From Diphasiastrum complanatum (lineage: Eukaryota; Streptophyta; Lycopodiopsida; Lycopodiales; Lycopodiaceae), in the NCBI GenBank assembly GCA_029204225.1, contig CM055097.1:1471414-1535413 (forward strand): a DNA stretch of 64,000 nt, given 5' to 3'. The translations under genes and the position numbers were made by a program. The notes under the pieces were generated by a model that did no database searches, had not been told where the DNA came from, and saw nothing but the letters and a program-made list of their open reading frames with translations. Positions within the stretch are counted from its first letter, which is position 1. Every line of letters starts with the position of its first letter. This document shows positions 33,567 to 46,200 of this stretch, one piece after another.

Positions 33567-34442
33567 CTCGAAAGTATGCATAGTAGGGCCGAGTATCGCT
33601 ACGACGTGGGGTGGCAGGGAGTTAGAAGACAATTAGGGAATCCTCGCGTGATGGCGATATTGGTGAATGACCGGATATCAGAACGATGCGAGGGATCCAA
33701 GATCGTCTAGAATCTGAAATAGATTCTCGCATGGTAGCAATATTGCAAAGAACTAGTAGTGTTGACACACCAAGAGCTATAGGGAGTGAAAATCGAAAAC
33801 TTAGTGAAAGGTTTTAACTGATCAAACAACATTTATATAGCTAAAACCAATAAAAGCTAAGCCATACATGCGTCGATCCAACAACGGATCAGATCTATGA
33901 CGCGTAATATGACCATCCACACGTGCCAGACCACACATGCTACAATACACGTCAATCTGCCATTCGGCCACATGTCGACACGTGAGATCCCACACGTGTT
34001 GCTCCAGACGTGCAGTTTCACACATGCGTATACAGACGTGTAGTTCCACACGGCAGTTACTGATTGGGCCATGTGTCGCAAGTATTTACACGTGCCAACT
34101 TTTTTTTGCCTATATAAGTCCATTCCCGGGGATTGTGCAGGTTTTTGTGTAATTTGCCTTCACCTTTGATTGCTTCATACGACTTGCATTCGTGATATCG
34201 CCATCATGTGAGCGACCTCATCCCCAGGCTTGTTCTTGATACCCTTTCGCATTGTAGCGATATCAACCTGACTCTCCCAGTATCGCCATCATACGAGCCC
34301 GTTCCTCTCTCCGCCTGACTCTGCTACTCTCTCGCGTCGTAGCGATATCATCCTCAGAGTTTCCAGTGTCACCATCATGCGAGAGACTAGCTTTCTCTAC
34401 TGTTGTATCTCTGTCCTCGCATGGTATAGATATCCGGCCTCG
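33567..34442. promoter_or_regulatory. Divergent promoter region of genes A and B, copy 3
   Basis: TATATAAA for gene A (33840-33832, minus) and TATATAAG for gene B (34111-34118, plus) flank a G-box cluster (33915-34105, about ten CACGTG/CACATG-type palindromes). The bipartite motif, consensus CTCGCATGRTRGCGATATC, occurs at 33593-33610, 33643-33660, 33726-33744, 34194-34212, 34246-34264, 34280-34297, 34331-34349, 34366-34385 and 34416-34434, plus a weaker site at 33671-33692. Seven or more are close matches, in both orientations. The last ends 8 bp before the gene B start codon. Confidence 0.7.
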
Positions 34443-35478
34443 ATGGCTCGGACGAGGCAAACCGCTAGGCTTACCAGCTTTGTTCAACCGTTCCATCTCC
34501 AGACTTCTGAACCATACGCCCGCAAAGACGCGGAAGACCTCGCCATCCATGGTTGAGGGACATCAGGGCATTGCAGAGGAGCACCAAACTTCTGATCCCG
34601 AAAGCAGCCTTCTACCAGGCTGTGAGGGAGGTTACACAAGATATGATCACTCATCTGCCCTATGCAGTGAGGTGGAATATCACTACATTGGAGGCACTCC
34701 ATACTGCATACGAGGACTTCCAGACAAAATTGTTTGAGGATTCGATGTTGTGCTCCATTCATGGCAAGAGGGTGACACTGATGCCCAAGGACATGCTTCT
34801 TGTCATGAGGCTTCGAAACACTTATGACATCATTTTTAAGTCTGGCTTCACACAAAGGCAAGTTCCTCTTGAAAGGGGGCTTGTCCCACCCCGAAAAAAG
34901 AGAAAGCAAGCACAGCCCAAGCGTTCGCAACGCAAGCCCAAGTCTCTTAGATCTTCACTCTCACCTCCTCCCATTAGAAAAGATCTGGCTAGTACGTCTG
35001 CAATTCCATTGGTTGAGAGTCCTCCCCTAACCCTGATCTTCAATTGCACAATTCTCCTTCTATACATGTGAATGACCTAAATACAGTGGTGGACCTTATT
35101 GTTTTTTTATGTTGATGCAACTAATAAAGACACATATTTTTATTCTGAGAGGTACATTGGTTTTGACATGTATATAGCCAAGAAAATAGATAATCTTGGA
35201 GGAGAGTTTATGTTTTGTATAGATGATATTAATTTTGAAATGCATATCAAAGACCCGCATTGTAGGGAGCTAAAAGAGAAGACCTCCTATATCTCAGACA
35301 CAATAGTTGAATCCGCTTGTGGATACTATGTACGTAAATACACATATACAGTCATGAAGGATATTTTTGTTGTATCTCCATTTTTTGGGCATCTATTGAA
35401 TAAAGAGAGAAAAGCTAGAAGGCTCTTCAGGCACACTAGCAAGGAGGCATCAATGTTCATCATCCCATACTGTTCAAA
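34443..35478 (+). pseudogene. Gene B copy 3: histone H3-like / Ulp1 fusion, truncated
   Basis: ATG at 34443 begins MARTRQTARLTSF, nearly the canonical H3 N-terminus with Arg for Lys4. After a frameshift (34480-34530) come WLRDIRALQRSTKLLIPKA, TTLEALHTAYEDF and GKRVTLMPKDMLLVMRL, the H3 fold, then a Lys/Arg linker (PRKKRKQAQPKR). Two compensating frameshifts (about 35040 and 35100) precede the protease N-half: YIGFDMYIAKKIDNLGGEF, KTSYISDTIVESA, KDIFVVSPFF, FIIPYC. Exon 1 ends at 35478 with a GTAAGA donor as in copy 1, but the His- and Cys-bearing exons are gone. A reversed copia fragment begins shortly after. It keeps Trp where copy 1 has TAG. Dead copy. Confidence 0.75.
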
Positions 35479-35519
35479 GTAAGATAATTTCTTCTTGTAA
35501 TATTTGTTTTTTGTAAGAT

Positions 35520-36846
35520 TTGTTTTTTGGTCGTCGAGCTTGCCTCTTTTTTCTTTTGGTATGTGCATGTAGGTTGCACATCCATACACACGTACATACG
35601 ATAGATCGGACCTCTCACCCGTCCACATTTCATATGACGTTTTGTCTTCCAGGGTCGTCATTGTCGATATGTTCTCCAGGTGTACAGCTGCAGCAATTGC
35701 CTCTGCCCAAAATTGACTCAGCAACTGAGCTTGTGCCATCATGCATCTGGCTCCTTCAACAAGCGTCCTGTTTTTCTTTCTGCTACACCATTGTACTGTG
35801 GTGTATAAGCAGGTGTGAATTGATGCTTGATTTCTTGTTCTTGGCAGAAGTTTAAGACCTTCTTGTTTTTGTATTCACCTCCATTGTCAGACCTGATAGT
35901 TTGCACTTTCTTGGAGGTGTGTCTTTCTATGAATGCCACGAACTTCTTGAAGGCATCAAACACTTCTTATTTTTTTCTTTATGTAGTATATTATTATCAT
36001 CCAACTACAATCATCAATGAAGGTGATGAAGTATCGCGATTCTGAGAGTGAGTCGACTTTCATTGGTCTACACACATCTAAGTGAATGAGCTCAAGAATC
36101 TCCTTGGCTCTTCTTCCTTCATGCACAAATGGACTTCGATGTTGCTTTTCTTTTTGACAGACTTCACAGAAGTCGGTGTCAAGTCTTGTTATTTTCAGAC
36201 CTATGACAATCTCTTTTCTGCTCATGTCGTACAAACTTCTCATACTCTGATGATACATTCTTTTGTGCCAGAGATGATTCTTATTTTCTGATGTATTTAA
36301 TATGCTTTCATGTTTGTTGATGAACTTTGTCTGGTAAAAATTTTCCTATCTTGATCCGACAATTAGTAGCTTGCTTGATTTTTGCTCGATTATTTGGCAT
36401 ACGTTCTCGTCAAACAAGACTCGTGCACCAAGATCAACAATTCTCGACACAGAGAGCAAGTCTCTTCTGAGCATTGGCACATAGAGCATTACTTGTAGCT
36501 CTACATATCTGGACAGTGTACGTAGATGTAAAGTTCCGATGCCTTCCACATTGTGTCTGCTCCCATCGCCTAGCATCACTGCTCTTGCATTTCGAGTGCC
36601 TTGAAATTGATCAAGACATTCTTGTTGTAGGTTATATGCAGCGTAGCTCCTGAGTCAATGACACTGTCATAGTCGTGCTCAGTGTAGCTTGTTGATGCTT
36701 AATCAATGATTGTGAATGCATTGTCACCCTTATCTGCATCATTTAATGACTTTGCAACATTTGCTTTATCTCATTTGTTCTTCCGCTTTGGATTGTATCG
36801 GCATTCATATGCTGAATGACCCTAGAGACAGGTTGACTTTCTAGAA
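35520..36846 (-). pseudogene. Copia fragment (Gag knuckle, protease, integrase)
   Basis: Read from 36846 leftwards: a knuckle remnant GHSAYECRYNPKRKNK, protease IDSGATLHIT (about 36655), GDGSRHNVEGIGTLHL, LYVPMLRRDLLSVSRIVDLG, CEVCQKEKQHRSPF, LIHLDVCRPM, FITFIDDCSW, TIRSDNGGEYKNKK, TPQYNGVAERKTG, YVRVYGCATYMHIPKEKRG. Several stops and frame changes; RT/RNase H absent. A family different from Copia-1 and Copia-2. It replaces the 3' half of gene B copy 3. Confidence 0.8.
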
Positions 36847-37411
36847 TTAACTCAATCTTGTGGTCTACTGACCTAGACGATGACAAATCATGAGGTAATT
36901 CAGATGGAAAAACATCCATAAATTCATCTATGATCTATTTTTTCATTTCTTGTATATGATCTATATTTATTGAGCTAAGAATTGCTGAGAATTCACAACC
37001 ATTTAGATTCATTTCCAGAACATCCACAACTAGAATTACAAAATAGAAAAAGCCTCATACTCAAAATATTCCAATGCTTCCATTTCATTAATTGTAGAAA
37101 TCTTATCCAACAGACGTACAAAATTACTGCCAAATAATGTAACTAACTTATCACCCTCCTTGAAAGTGAGAACATGTTTCTCAAAATCAATTATGAGAAA
37201 AGGCGATTTACTAAATAACCACTCGTGACCTAAAATTAAATCAGTATGGGCTAGGTCTAGAACATGAAAATTAACTAATTCTATGTGTCCTTGCATCAAA
37301 ACTAGGAGCTTCGGGACTTGTACGTTCCAAGGCTCCAACTCTGCTCTTGAAACTAGATAGATTTTATATCTATGATTGATGGCTTCAATTTTCAAGCTGT
37401 CTACCATTTTA
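36847..37411 (-). pseudogene. Gypsy fragment (protease C-terminus to RT start)
   Basis: Minus-strand frame 37407-37036 (KIEAINHRYKIYLVSRAELE, HIELVNFHVLDLAHTDLILG) matches the plus-strand gypsy at 55620-56000. The left part (36850-36900) matches, in reverse, the region starting near 44690. An internal deletion joins the two. Confidence 0.75.
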
Positions 37412-38165
37412 GGACTATTCCAGGTCCTTTATCAAATATGGCCATAACAAGTACCATGTATCCAAGACTACGAGTATATCGAATCCTATGTACTGGTCAT
37501 GGACATAACATATCGGATGGAAAATCAGAAAACTTTGAAGGTTTAATGCTAGTTGAGCAAACAAGGACAAAAGGCTGTGAATCATCAGGGAGTTCAACAG
37601 AGTCAAGTGAATCAAGTGCAACAAGTCACCACGAACCTAATACATCAAGTTCCGGCTATTATCAAACTCAAGCTCGCAAAGTAAAGTTTCTTGAGAAAGA
37701 ACAATGTACATACTGCTTTGAGAATCATCCAAGTACAAGATGTCCAGTCAAGAATCCGTGATTCTTACAAAATAAGGAGTAGAAGGTCCGATAGCCAGAT
37801 ACAAAGGATCAAAGGTCCGAAGAAGAATCAAGTCGACAAGGAGCTCACTATAGGGATGGATGTCAGAGGATCCATCTAAATCACAAATTTCTTCAAAAAC
37901 CAGTGGCAAGGTGGAAGTTTTGGTCATATCATCTTGCATGTCTCCAAACTCCAAAGAAGACCACAATAGCCTACTGTTGAAAATGGTGAATTCGGCAACC
38001 ATTCGCTGTCATTCCCCAAGTCACCAGATAGTCGGACCCCCCTACAGAAAAGTTGAAGTGCCAAATAAGATTATCGGACATGGCCGAACTATCGGTACCA
38101 TAGCCCATCAGACGAGCTGAACCATCAGCCTCCTGACATTGGGCGTGAAGCTATCAAGCTGTCAT
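37412..38165 (+). pseudogene. Gag-like remnant
   Basis: A frame to 37761 has a Ser-rich stretch and ends EQCTYCFENHPSTRCPVKNP, a Cys/His cluster like a retrotransposon Gag knuckle. Beyond 37761 no frame is supported. Weak assignment. Confidence 0.3.
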
Positions 38166-38891
38166 TGTGAAGATTATTAAAATATTATCTTCCTGTCTCG
38201 AGTTTGGGGCCATGTCCATGGTTATTTCCACTATATTTCATGTTGTACATAAAAGGTATGTGAATTGAGCACATAACCTTCTAGTATAGGTCGAATTTGA
38301 GTTAGGTAAATTTAATTTTGATGACATGCAGATGTTTAGATAGCATGGTCATACTGTATGCATGCAAGCTACATGCAATCAGTGCATGCAACATGCAAAG
38401 TGATTTCTAGTGATCTACACATGTCTAGGCAGTTTTATGAGTTGACATGCAATACATGCAATATCCATGCATGCAGTTACACATGTGGATCTCTAGTAGG
38501 TGAATTAGTTCAGTTAAGTGGACTTTCCATGCAACTCCACTGTAGGAATTCGAGTCTCTCTCATGTAGGAAAATCTTGGCATGTTTTGCCATATTGTGAA
38601 TATTGAGATTTTGGTGTTTTGGACTCATTCTCTCTCTACCGGAGCTTTTCATGATTGATTTTCTCTCTCTACTCGAGAGTAGCCTCTTTTTCCCATACTG
38701 AGCACTTAGAATTATTTCTGACATTTATTTCTCATAGTGAGAAGTTAGATTTTTTCATCAGATGTATGCCATTGTGCTCTTGCCTTAGATTTTTCAAGCA
38801 TATTGTTCTATGATCAATCTTGTGCAATCACAACACCTCAATAAGATCCTGTAGGGTTTTTGGTGAAGTTCACACTGCTAAAATCTTCACA
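38166..38891 (+). repeat. Copia-3 5' LTR (726 bp)
   Basis: Ends TGTGAAGAT and ATCTTCACA, followed by the tRNA-like primer site. Confidence 0.75.
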
Positions 38892-39626
38892 GGGTATCAA
38901 AGCTTCATGCTTTGAAGAGGTGAGGGTGTATACATCAGATCTTCAGTGCTTTTTCTTGTAGGAACTCTAGATTTGGAGAGGGATTCAAACTCGATGAGAG
39001 ACAAGCTATCTGTGGATCATAAGTGGATCAAAACAAGCCTGATCTGCTCCAGCGGAACCCCTGTACGGACAGAGCGCTTACACTGTGTGAAATTAGCCCT
39101 CATTAATGAGTGCTACTTCTCAAGATTTGATCCAAATTTGATGATCTATAGCTTGCTGGATAGGTATTGAAGAGTAGAGTGTGTTGCTCATGTTTCTAAA
39201 CCAATTTGATTTGTTTTTAGAAGAGTTTTAGGCAATCAGAGAGTTTGAGAGAGTACTCAACTTGTGGGATATGCCAAAGTGAGCACACATAAAAGAGTTG
39301 GATAGAAGTGAGTGTTCTGAGGTCTTAGACTTTTCATTTCACACATATTACTATGTTTGAGTTGAAAGTAAGGTCCCTAGAGAGTTTTTCAGTACTTTGA
39401 AACTCGTGGGAGAGATAGACTTGTTACTGGCATGTGCTTCTTCTTTGTGACTAAAGCAAGATCCAAATTCAAGATAGATTGATTTTCTGGGTTGAGAATT
39501 TGTTCTCACATCTGTTGCCAGATTTCATAGGTTGGATCAACGTCAGTGTTAGATCCTAGAGTGAGATAGTAAGCAACATCCTTTCAACTCCATTTTTTGT
39601 CATTAGTAGAATTTCTCATTGAGAAT

Positions 39627-42600
39627 ATGTCTTCAACTGGTTCACATTTCTTGGAGAACAGTGAGAGATTAACATCTTCCAATTATGCAATGTGGAAGAT
39701 TAGAATGTAATCATTATTGATTCTATAAGATGAAATGGATATTGTGAGTGGAGCTAAAGAAGAACCTACAGCACCTAATGAAGCTGCAGCATTCCACAAA
39801 AGAACCAGAATCGCCCTTCATTTCATAAAAATGAATGTAACCAATGAAGTGTTTAAGAGAAATCAGTACATGCACCACTGCCAAGGAAGCTTGGGATACT
39901 CTAAAAAGAATTTATGAAATCAAGAATACTTCTAGATTGCTTACACTTAGAAACCAAATATTTCTAAGTTATCAGAGAGTAGATGAGAGTTCTTCATCAT
40001 ATGTCATGAGAGTTAAGAATCTTCATCAAGAGTTAGCTGGTATTGGCGATGCTCTTAAGAACACTGAACTTGTTCAAGTAGTCTTTAATGGACTCAGAGA
40101 TGAGTATGACAATATTGTGCAAACTTATGTTGTCAGAGATGATCTTCCATCCTTGGGAGACATTGCAAGGTGTTCTCATTGCTGAAGAAAGCAGGCAAGA
40201 GAGGTGGTGGTGATGACAAAGCACTCTTCATCATAGACAAGTCAAGAGGCAAGAGCAAAGGACAACAACAGTTCAAGAAGGACAAAGCCATGGAAGGTGG
40301 TGAGGATCAGTCCCCACAAGCTGGCACAATCTAGTGGCAAGAAGAAGCTGTGAAAGATCAAGTGTTTTTTTCGTGCAAGAAAGGACACTATGCATCAAAT
40401 TGTTTCATGAAGAAGAACCAATCTAAACAAGCTAACCTTACTAATGAGGTATGAGTGTGAGGATGTAGAGAGAGTGAAAGAGAGGATTTATTAATGATGT
40501 CCACTTTTTCATCTTTTCCTTTAAAAATGAAAAAGTTTGGTGGATAGATAGTGGGCTAGTTCCCATATGTTTAGCTCTAAAAACTCTTTCACTAGTCTCA
40601 TGCCATATCTAGGTGCAAAAAGATCAATCTATACTGGCTAATGATGTAGAGGTGTGGGGTGAAGGAATAGGTAGTATTCCACTACATGCATCATCATCAA
40701 AATCTTTTTGCTTACATGATGTACTTTATGTACCTAGATTGACTAAGAATCTCATTAGTGTAGGACAGTTGTTTGATAGTGGGATTGGATGTCAAGTTCC
40801 AATTTGACAAGTGTATAATCTCAAGAGAAAATGAAGTTATTGCTAGAAGATCTAGAATTGGTAAGTTGTACAAACTAGACTCTAGGGAAAGTGCTAACAT
40901 TTCAGATATTGCTTATGAGACCAAAGTTCTAAAAAAGGAACTGTGGCATAAGAGATTGGGACATCCCAATTTCAAAGCCATGCAATCTATGGTCAAGAAA
41001 GGAAAAGTTGTTGAACTACCAAAGACATTGTCAAAGGAGCTTCTACCTTGTGAAGCTTGTGTGTTGGCAAAATCACACAGAAGGCCTTTTCCTAGATCAA
41101 GCATCAAAACAAAGCAACCATTTGAACTAGTGCACTCTGATGTTCATTTTTCATCAACTAAGAGCAAAGGAGGAGCAAATCGCTTTGTTTCTTTTGTGGA
41201 TGATTATACAAGATTATTCTTAGATCTAATATGTTGTCTTCATAAAGCCATGGTCTATGACGTTTTTCTTACTTTCAAGCTTATGTAAGAAAAGCATTTT
41301 CCTTTCAAGTTGAAAGCTTTGAGAAGTGATAGTGGAGGAGAATACATCTTCAATAAGTTTAAAGACTTTTGTGAGAGATGAGGGCATTCAAAGAGAGTTT
41401 TCTTGTTCATATACTCCTCAGCCAAAATGGAGTAGCTGAGAGAAAAAAATAGAACTTTGTGTGAATGTGCAAAAGCCATTAGGCTAGAAGTTTCTCTGCC
41501 TAAAGAATTTTGGGAGAGGCAGTTGCACTGTGCAAAACTATCTTTGTAATAGGCTTCCAAATCTTGCCAATAGGAGGAAAAACACCATTTGAGATGTTGT
41601 ATAAAAAAAAAGCCTAAGGTAGATCATCTTAAGATTTTTGGTTGTGTATGTTTTTGTGGCATGTGCCTCTAGAAACTAGGAAGAAGTAAGATCCTAGTGC
41701 AGTATAAAAGAATTTTTGTAGGATATGCATCCACTAAAAAAGCATACAAAGTATATCACCCCTCTACTGACAAGAATGTTTGTTAGTAGAGGATGTGATC
41801 TTCCATGAAGATCAAAAATTTAACTTGGATGATGCACAGGTCAAGGAGTCTCATGCAAGATCAATTATCAATCTTGATGTTATTCAAGAAGAGGTGAGGC
41901 GAGGCTTGAAGAGGAGCAAATTCAAGCTACTACACCAAGGAAGATGTACACAGCAAGATCTAAGCCAGGGTAGGCTCACATATGATGCTGAAGGAAGGCA
42001 AGTGGAAGGTGAAACTTCCTATCATGCACTTTTTCATATCAGATGAAGAGCCTAAGGATGTCAAGAAGCACTTCATTCTGAGAAGTGGGGCGAAGAAATG
42101 ACCCAAGAGTTTGAAGGCCCTTGATGGTCAAATAACGCATGGGAGCTTGTGGAGGCCACCAAACAACAGCATATGATTGGATGTAAGTGGGTATTCAGAA
42201 TCAGAGTATAATCATGATGGATCTATAAATAAGTATAACGAGTTAGACTTTGTGCCAAAGGCTACTCACAAATCAAAGGGCTTGATTATGCAGGACACCT
42301 TTGCACCAGTTTGCGAAGATGGTAACAATCCGAATACTCATATCTCTTGCATGTTTTGACAAATGGGATATGTTCCAGCTTTATGTTTCTAATGCTTTTC
42401 TCATGGTTACCTTGAGGAGGAGATTTATATGGAGAAGCCTCCAGGTTTTGTGAAGGAAGGGGTGATGAATCAAAAGTTTGTCTTTTGTTCAAAAGTCTGT
42501 ATGGACTGAAAACAGGCACCAAGGTCTTTGGTATGCAAGGCTCAACTCCTATCTCATATCACTCGGAATTTGTTCTAAAGTGAATATGACCCTTGTCTGT

Positions 42601-42955
42601 ACTATAAGTTTGTAGATAACTTTGTAATTATACTTCTCATCTATGTAGATGATATCATTCTTTGTGAAAATAATGAGAAGCTCGTTGAAGAAACTAAGCA
42701 TGCACTTGGTAGTGAGTTTAAGATGCAGGACTTAGGTGGAACACTATATTTTAGGCCTTGAAATAGATTTTTGGAAAGGTCGTGCATTTATAAGCCAAAG
42801 TAGATATGCACTTTCCATGCTCAAAAAATTCCAAATGGAAAACTGTAAAGGCATAGATACACCTATGGAACACACTATAAAGTTCCTATGAAAGATGATG
42901 AAAATTCCTTTGTGGACATCACTCTTTATAGGAGTCTTATTGGCTCACTTATATG
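39627..42955 (+). pseudogene. Copia-3 Gag-Pol, many small frameshifts
   Basis: Recognisable pieces in order: REISTCTTAKEAWDTLKRIY and LLTLRNQIFLSYQR (Gag), a knuckle remnant near 40370, WWIDSG (about 40540), ELWHKRLGHPNFKAMQSM (40938), CEACVLAKSHRRPF, LVHSDVHFSS, RSDSGGEY-type DNA near 41325, GRLTYDAEGRQ, an RT with YVDDII near 42640. Compared with the copy at 52409-54290 it carries frequent one-base insertions and some deletions, giving a frame change about every 40-60 bp in 41.1-42.4 kb. Non-functional. Confidence 0.85.
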
Positions 42956-43211
42956 GTTCGGTTGCTTAATACCTAACGGTGGATTTTTATGAATTTTTGA
43001 GGAAATATAAAATTTTTAAAAAAAATTAAAAGTGCGAAAACTCAAAAGTTTTAGGTTTTTTTTTTCAGTTTCTTGTAATGTCTATGAAATTGACTAAAAA
43101 TAGTGATTTGGCCATGTTGGAGTCAATTTTAGTCGGTTTTGGTCAACTGTACTTTACTATGACTCAATCTGATATTAAGTAAATCTAGTAATTTTCAAGA
43201 TAGATTTCGAG

Positions 43212-46200
43212 ATGGCCGAAGAAACTTCAAATCAAGTTGTGAATCTAGGTGCGCCATCTTATATGGTGATTTGTCAGCATTTGAGTATGGCACTCAATGA
43301 TATGAATAATCGTAATCAAATGAGAGATCAACAAATGGAGGTTCTGTTGAATCAAGTCAAATTGATGTCTTTGTCCAATCTTGATCTTCAACCAAAGGTT
43401 TATGCGGGGGAGAAGAAGGAGAAGAAACCTAAAGTCGTTGAAAACTGGTTGGCGAAGTGGAGTAGTTACTTCAATCTGCACGGTGTTCCTGATGAGAAGA
43501 AAATCGAAAGTGTCGTGTTGTTTTTACACGGCAAAGTGTCATCGTGGTGGCGAGATTTACCGAAGCCAACTACTTGGGGTGCGTTTGCGGAAGTTTTTAA
43601 AAAAGCTTTCGTAGTTGTTGATGATGTTGACTGCAGGATGGGTACAAAGAGTTAAGACTCTTATATCTAGGAATTCATGGACCTATGAAATAGGGTTCCA
43701 TCATTCGATGCGAAGTTGGCATTTTGGCAGTTTGTTTGTTTTCCTAGGTTTGCCAACTGACTATCAGAATGAATGCAGGCGAAATGTGCTTCAAAACCTC
43801 GAGGATGCATTTCGGATTGCGAAATCATATGATTCCACAGTGATGGCATCCAGAAAGCAGTCTGCGCAAATTCCAACCACTTTGAAAGCCAAGAAGGGTA
43901 AGAAGTGCGGTCTAGACCAAGCAAAATATTTTGACGAATTAGATCAAGCAGCATCGAAACCCAGGAAGCTGAAGAGAAAGAGATTTAAGAAATCTATGTC
44001 CTGGGAAAAGGCTGAGAAAGAGAACTTATGTTTCGTCTGTAAGAAGCCTGGACATATGATGAAATTTTGTCCAGAAAGGAAGAAAGTGTCTGCTCACATG
44101 ATTGAGATCCCAGGAGGCAATGGTAAGACTTTGGAAATTAATCTGACAAATTATGAGTGTGAATGTTCTTTCAGTACTACTTCTTTATTGCCTAATGGAC
44201 TTTTTTGTTTAATTGGCATAGTTAAAGATCAAGAAGTGAGTATTTTATTGGATAGTGGTTCAACTCATAATTTTATTAATTCTCGTCTTGTTCATAAACT
44301 CAACTTGGAAACTGAAGCCAGCAATCATAGATATAAAGTTTATCTAGCTTCAAGAGCAGAGTTGGAGACTTGGAACATAAAAGTCCCAGTTATAGACAAT
44401 GCTCTTACTTAAGTTAACTTAACTATCTTGAGAGACAGTTAGCCCTTGTTAAGTATTATTTAAGCTACATTGGGCCCTTGTTGGCCTATTATCCTTATTA
44501 ATTACTTTGGAGGGCCTAAAGAGGGAACCGCCTTGTTCTTAAGGCTAATAGCTCCTTTTGGGCCTACAAAGCTTACAATGGACATTCTGATGCATTGATA
44601 AGCACTAATGTACTAGTAGTACATGACATCATAAATGAATTCAAGGATGTTTTTCCATCTGAATTACCTCATGGTTTACCACCGTCTAGGTCAGTAGACC
44701 ACAAGATTGAGTTAGTTCCAAGAAGTCAACCTGTCTCTAGACAACCTTATAGGTTCTCTCAGAAGGAAGAGACAGATATTTCAAATCAACTAGAAAACTA
44801 TCTGAGGATGAGACATATACAACCTAGTAAATCACCATGGGACGCTTCTGTTCTTCTTAAAGTGAAGAAAGATGGAGGTTTCTGGATGTGTGTGGATTAC
44901 AAGAGACTTAATAAAATGACCATAAAAAACAAATATCCATACCCAGGATGGATGACCTTGTAGATCGCTTCGGTGAGCTCGGTATTTCACCAAGATAGAT
45001 CTCAAGACAGGGTATTAAGTCGGAAGAATTAAGTCGAAAGATGTCCAACAGACATGATTTCATTCTAGATTTGGTCATTATGAATTCTTAGTGTTGCCAT
45101 TTGGACTAACGAATGCTCTAGCAACATTCCATCAAATGATAAACGATTTATTTTGTCCATATTTGGGGAAGTTTGTGGTTGTATTCTTAGTCGACATTCT
45201 CGTTTACAATAAATCCTTGGTGGAACATGTAGAACACTTAAAAATCATCTTGATGAAACTCCATCAGGAGTTACTCTATGCTAAAGAGTCCAAGTTTGAA
45301 TTCTTTAAGCAAGAATTGCTTTATCTTGATCATAAGATCACAATAAATGGAATCAAGATTGACGAGGATAAAATCAAGATTGTGATTGAGTGGCCAATTC
45401 CGGAAACTGTGAGGCAAGTAAAGTCATTTTTAGGTTATACACTTTTGTTCAAAAGATTTATTGAGGATTATGCTAAGTTAGCAGCACCACTTAATAATCT
45501 GACAAAATGGTTTGTTAGTTAAAAAAAATCAATCAATCTAGTTCACCTATTGTTTGGAACGAGGAATTGAATCAATGTTTTGAGAAACTTAAAGTAATGA
45601 TTAATTCGACTCTCGTGTTACAAGTTGCAAATCCAGATTTACCTTACGTCATGAGAACGGACGCAAGTGATGTTGCAGTTGGAGCAGTTCTATTACAAAT
45701 GGATAGGCCACTAGCGTTCGAGAGCAAAAAATTCACTGGTCCTCAGTTGCGTTATACTACGCATGAAAAATAATTGTTTGTTGTAATCCATGCACTTAAA
45801 ACCTAGAGACACTACTTGTATGGTAGTAAGTTTGTTGTGTATATGGATCACCAGCCTCTTAAGTATTTTCGTAATCAACATGATCTTCGAGAGAGAAAAG
45901 CTCGATGGGCTGAATTGATGCAAGAATTCAATCATGAAATCCGTTACATAAGAGACATCTCTAATCAAGTTGTAGATGCTCGGATCGGTGAACTGAACGA
46001 GTTGTCATTCACCCAGATTTCTACAAATCTATATTTTTCAATGAGAGGAAAATATGAATCAGACTCCCAGTTTGCTCACATTTGGAACATTGTTCAGACC
46101 GAAAGAAATGTGGACGGTATTGAGTCAGAAACACAGGGGACTCAACTAACTAAGAAAGATAAGAAGATTGTGAAACAATTCACCATTCGAGATGGATTAC

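Larger units (their letters stand above)
38166..42955 (+). mobile_element. Copia-3: degenerate copia element, 3' end replaced by gypsy sequence
   Basis: The 5' LTR at 38166-38891 has terminal inverted repeat TGTGAAGAT..ATCTTCACA. A primer-binding-like GGGTATCAAAGC follows at 38892. Gag starts at 39627 (MSSTGSHFLENSERLTSS). The element breaks off in RNase H (GSLIWFG, 42960), where gypsy-derived sequence begins; no 3' LTR is present. Confidence 0.8.
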
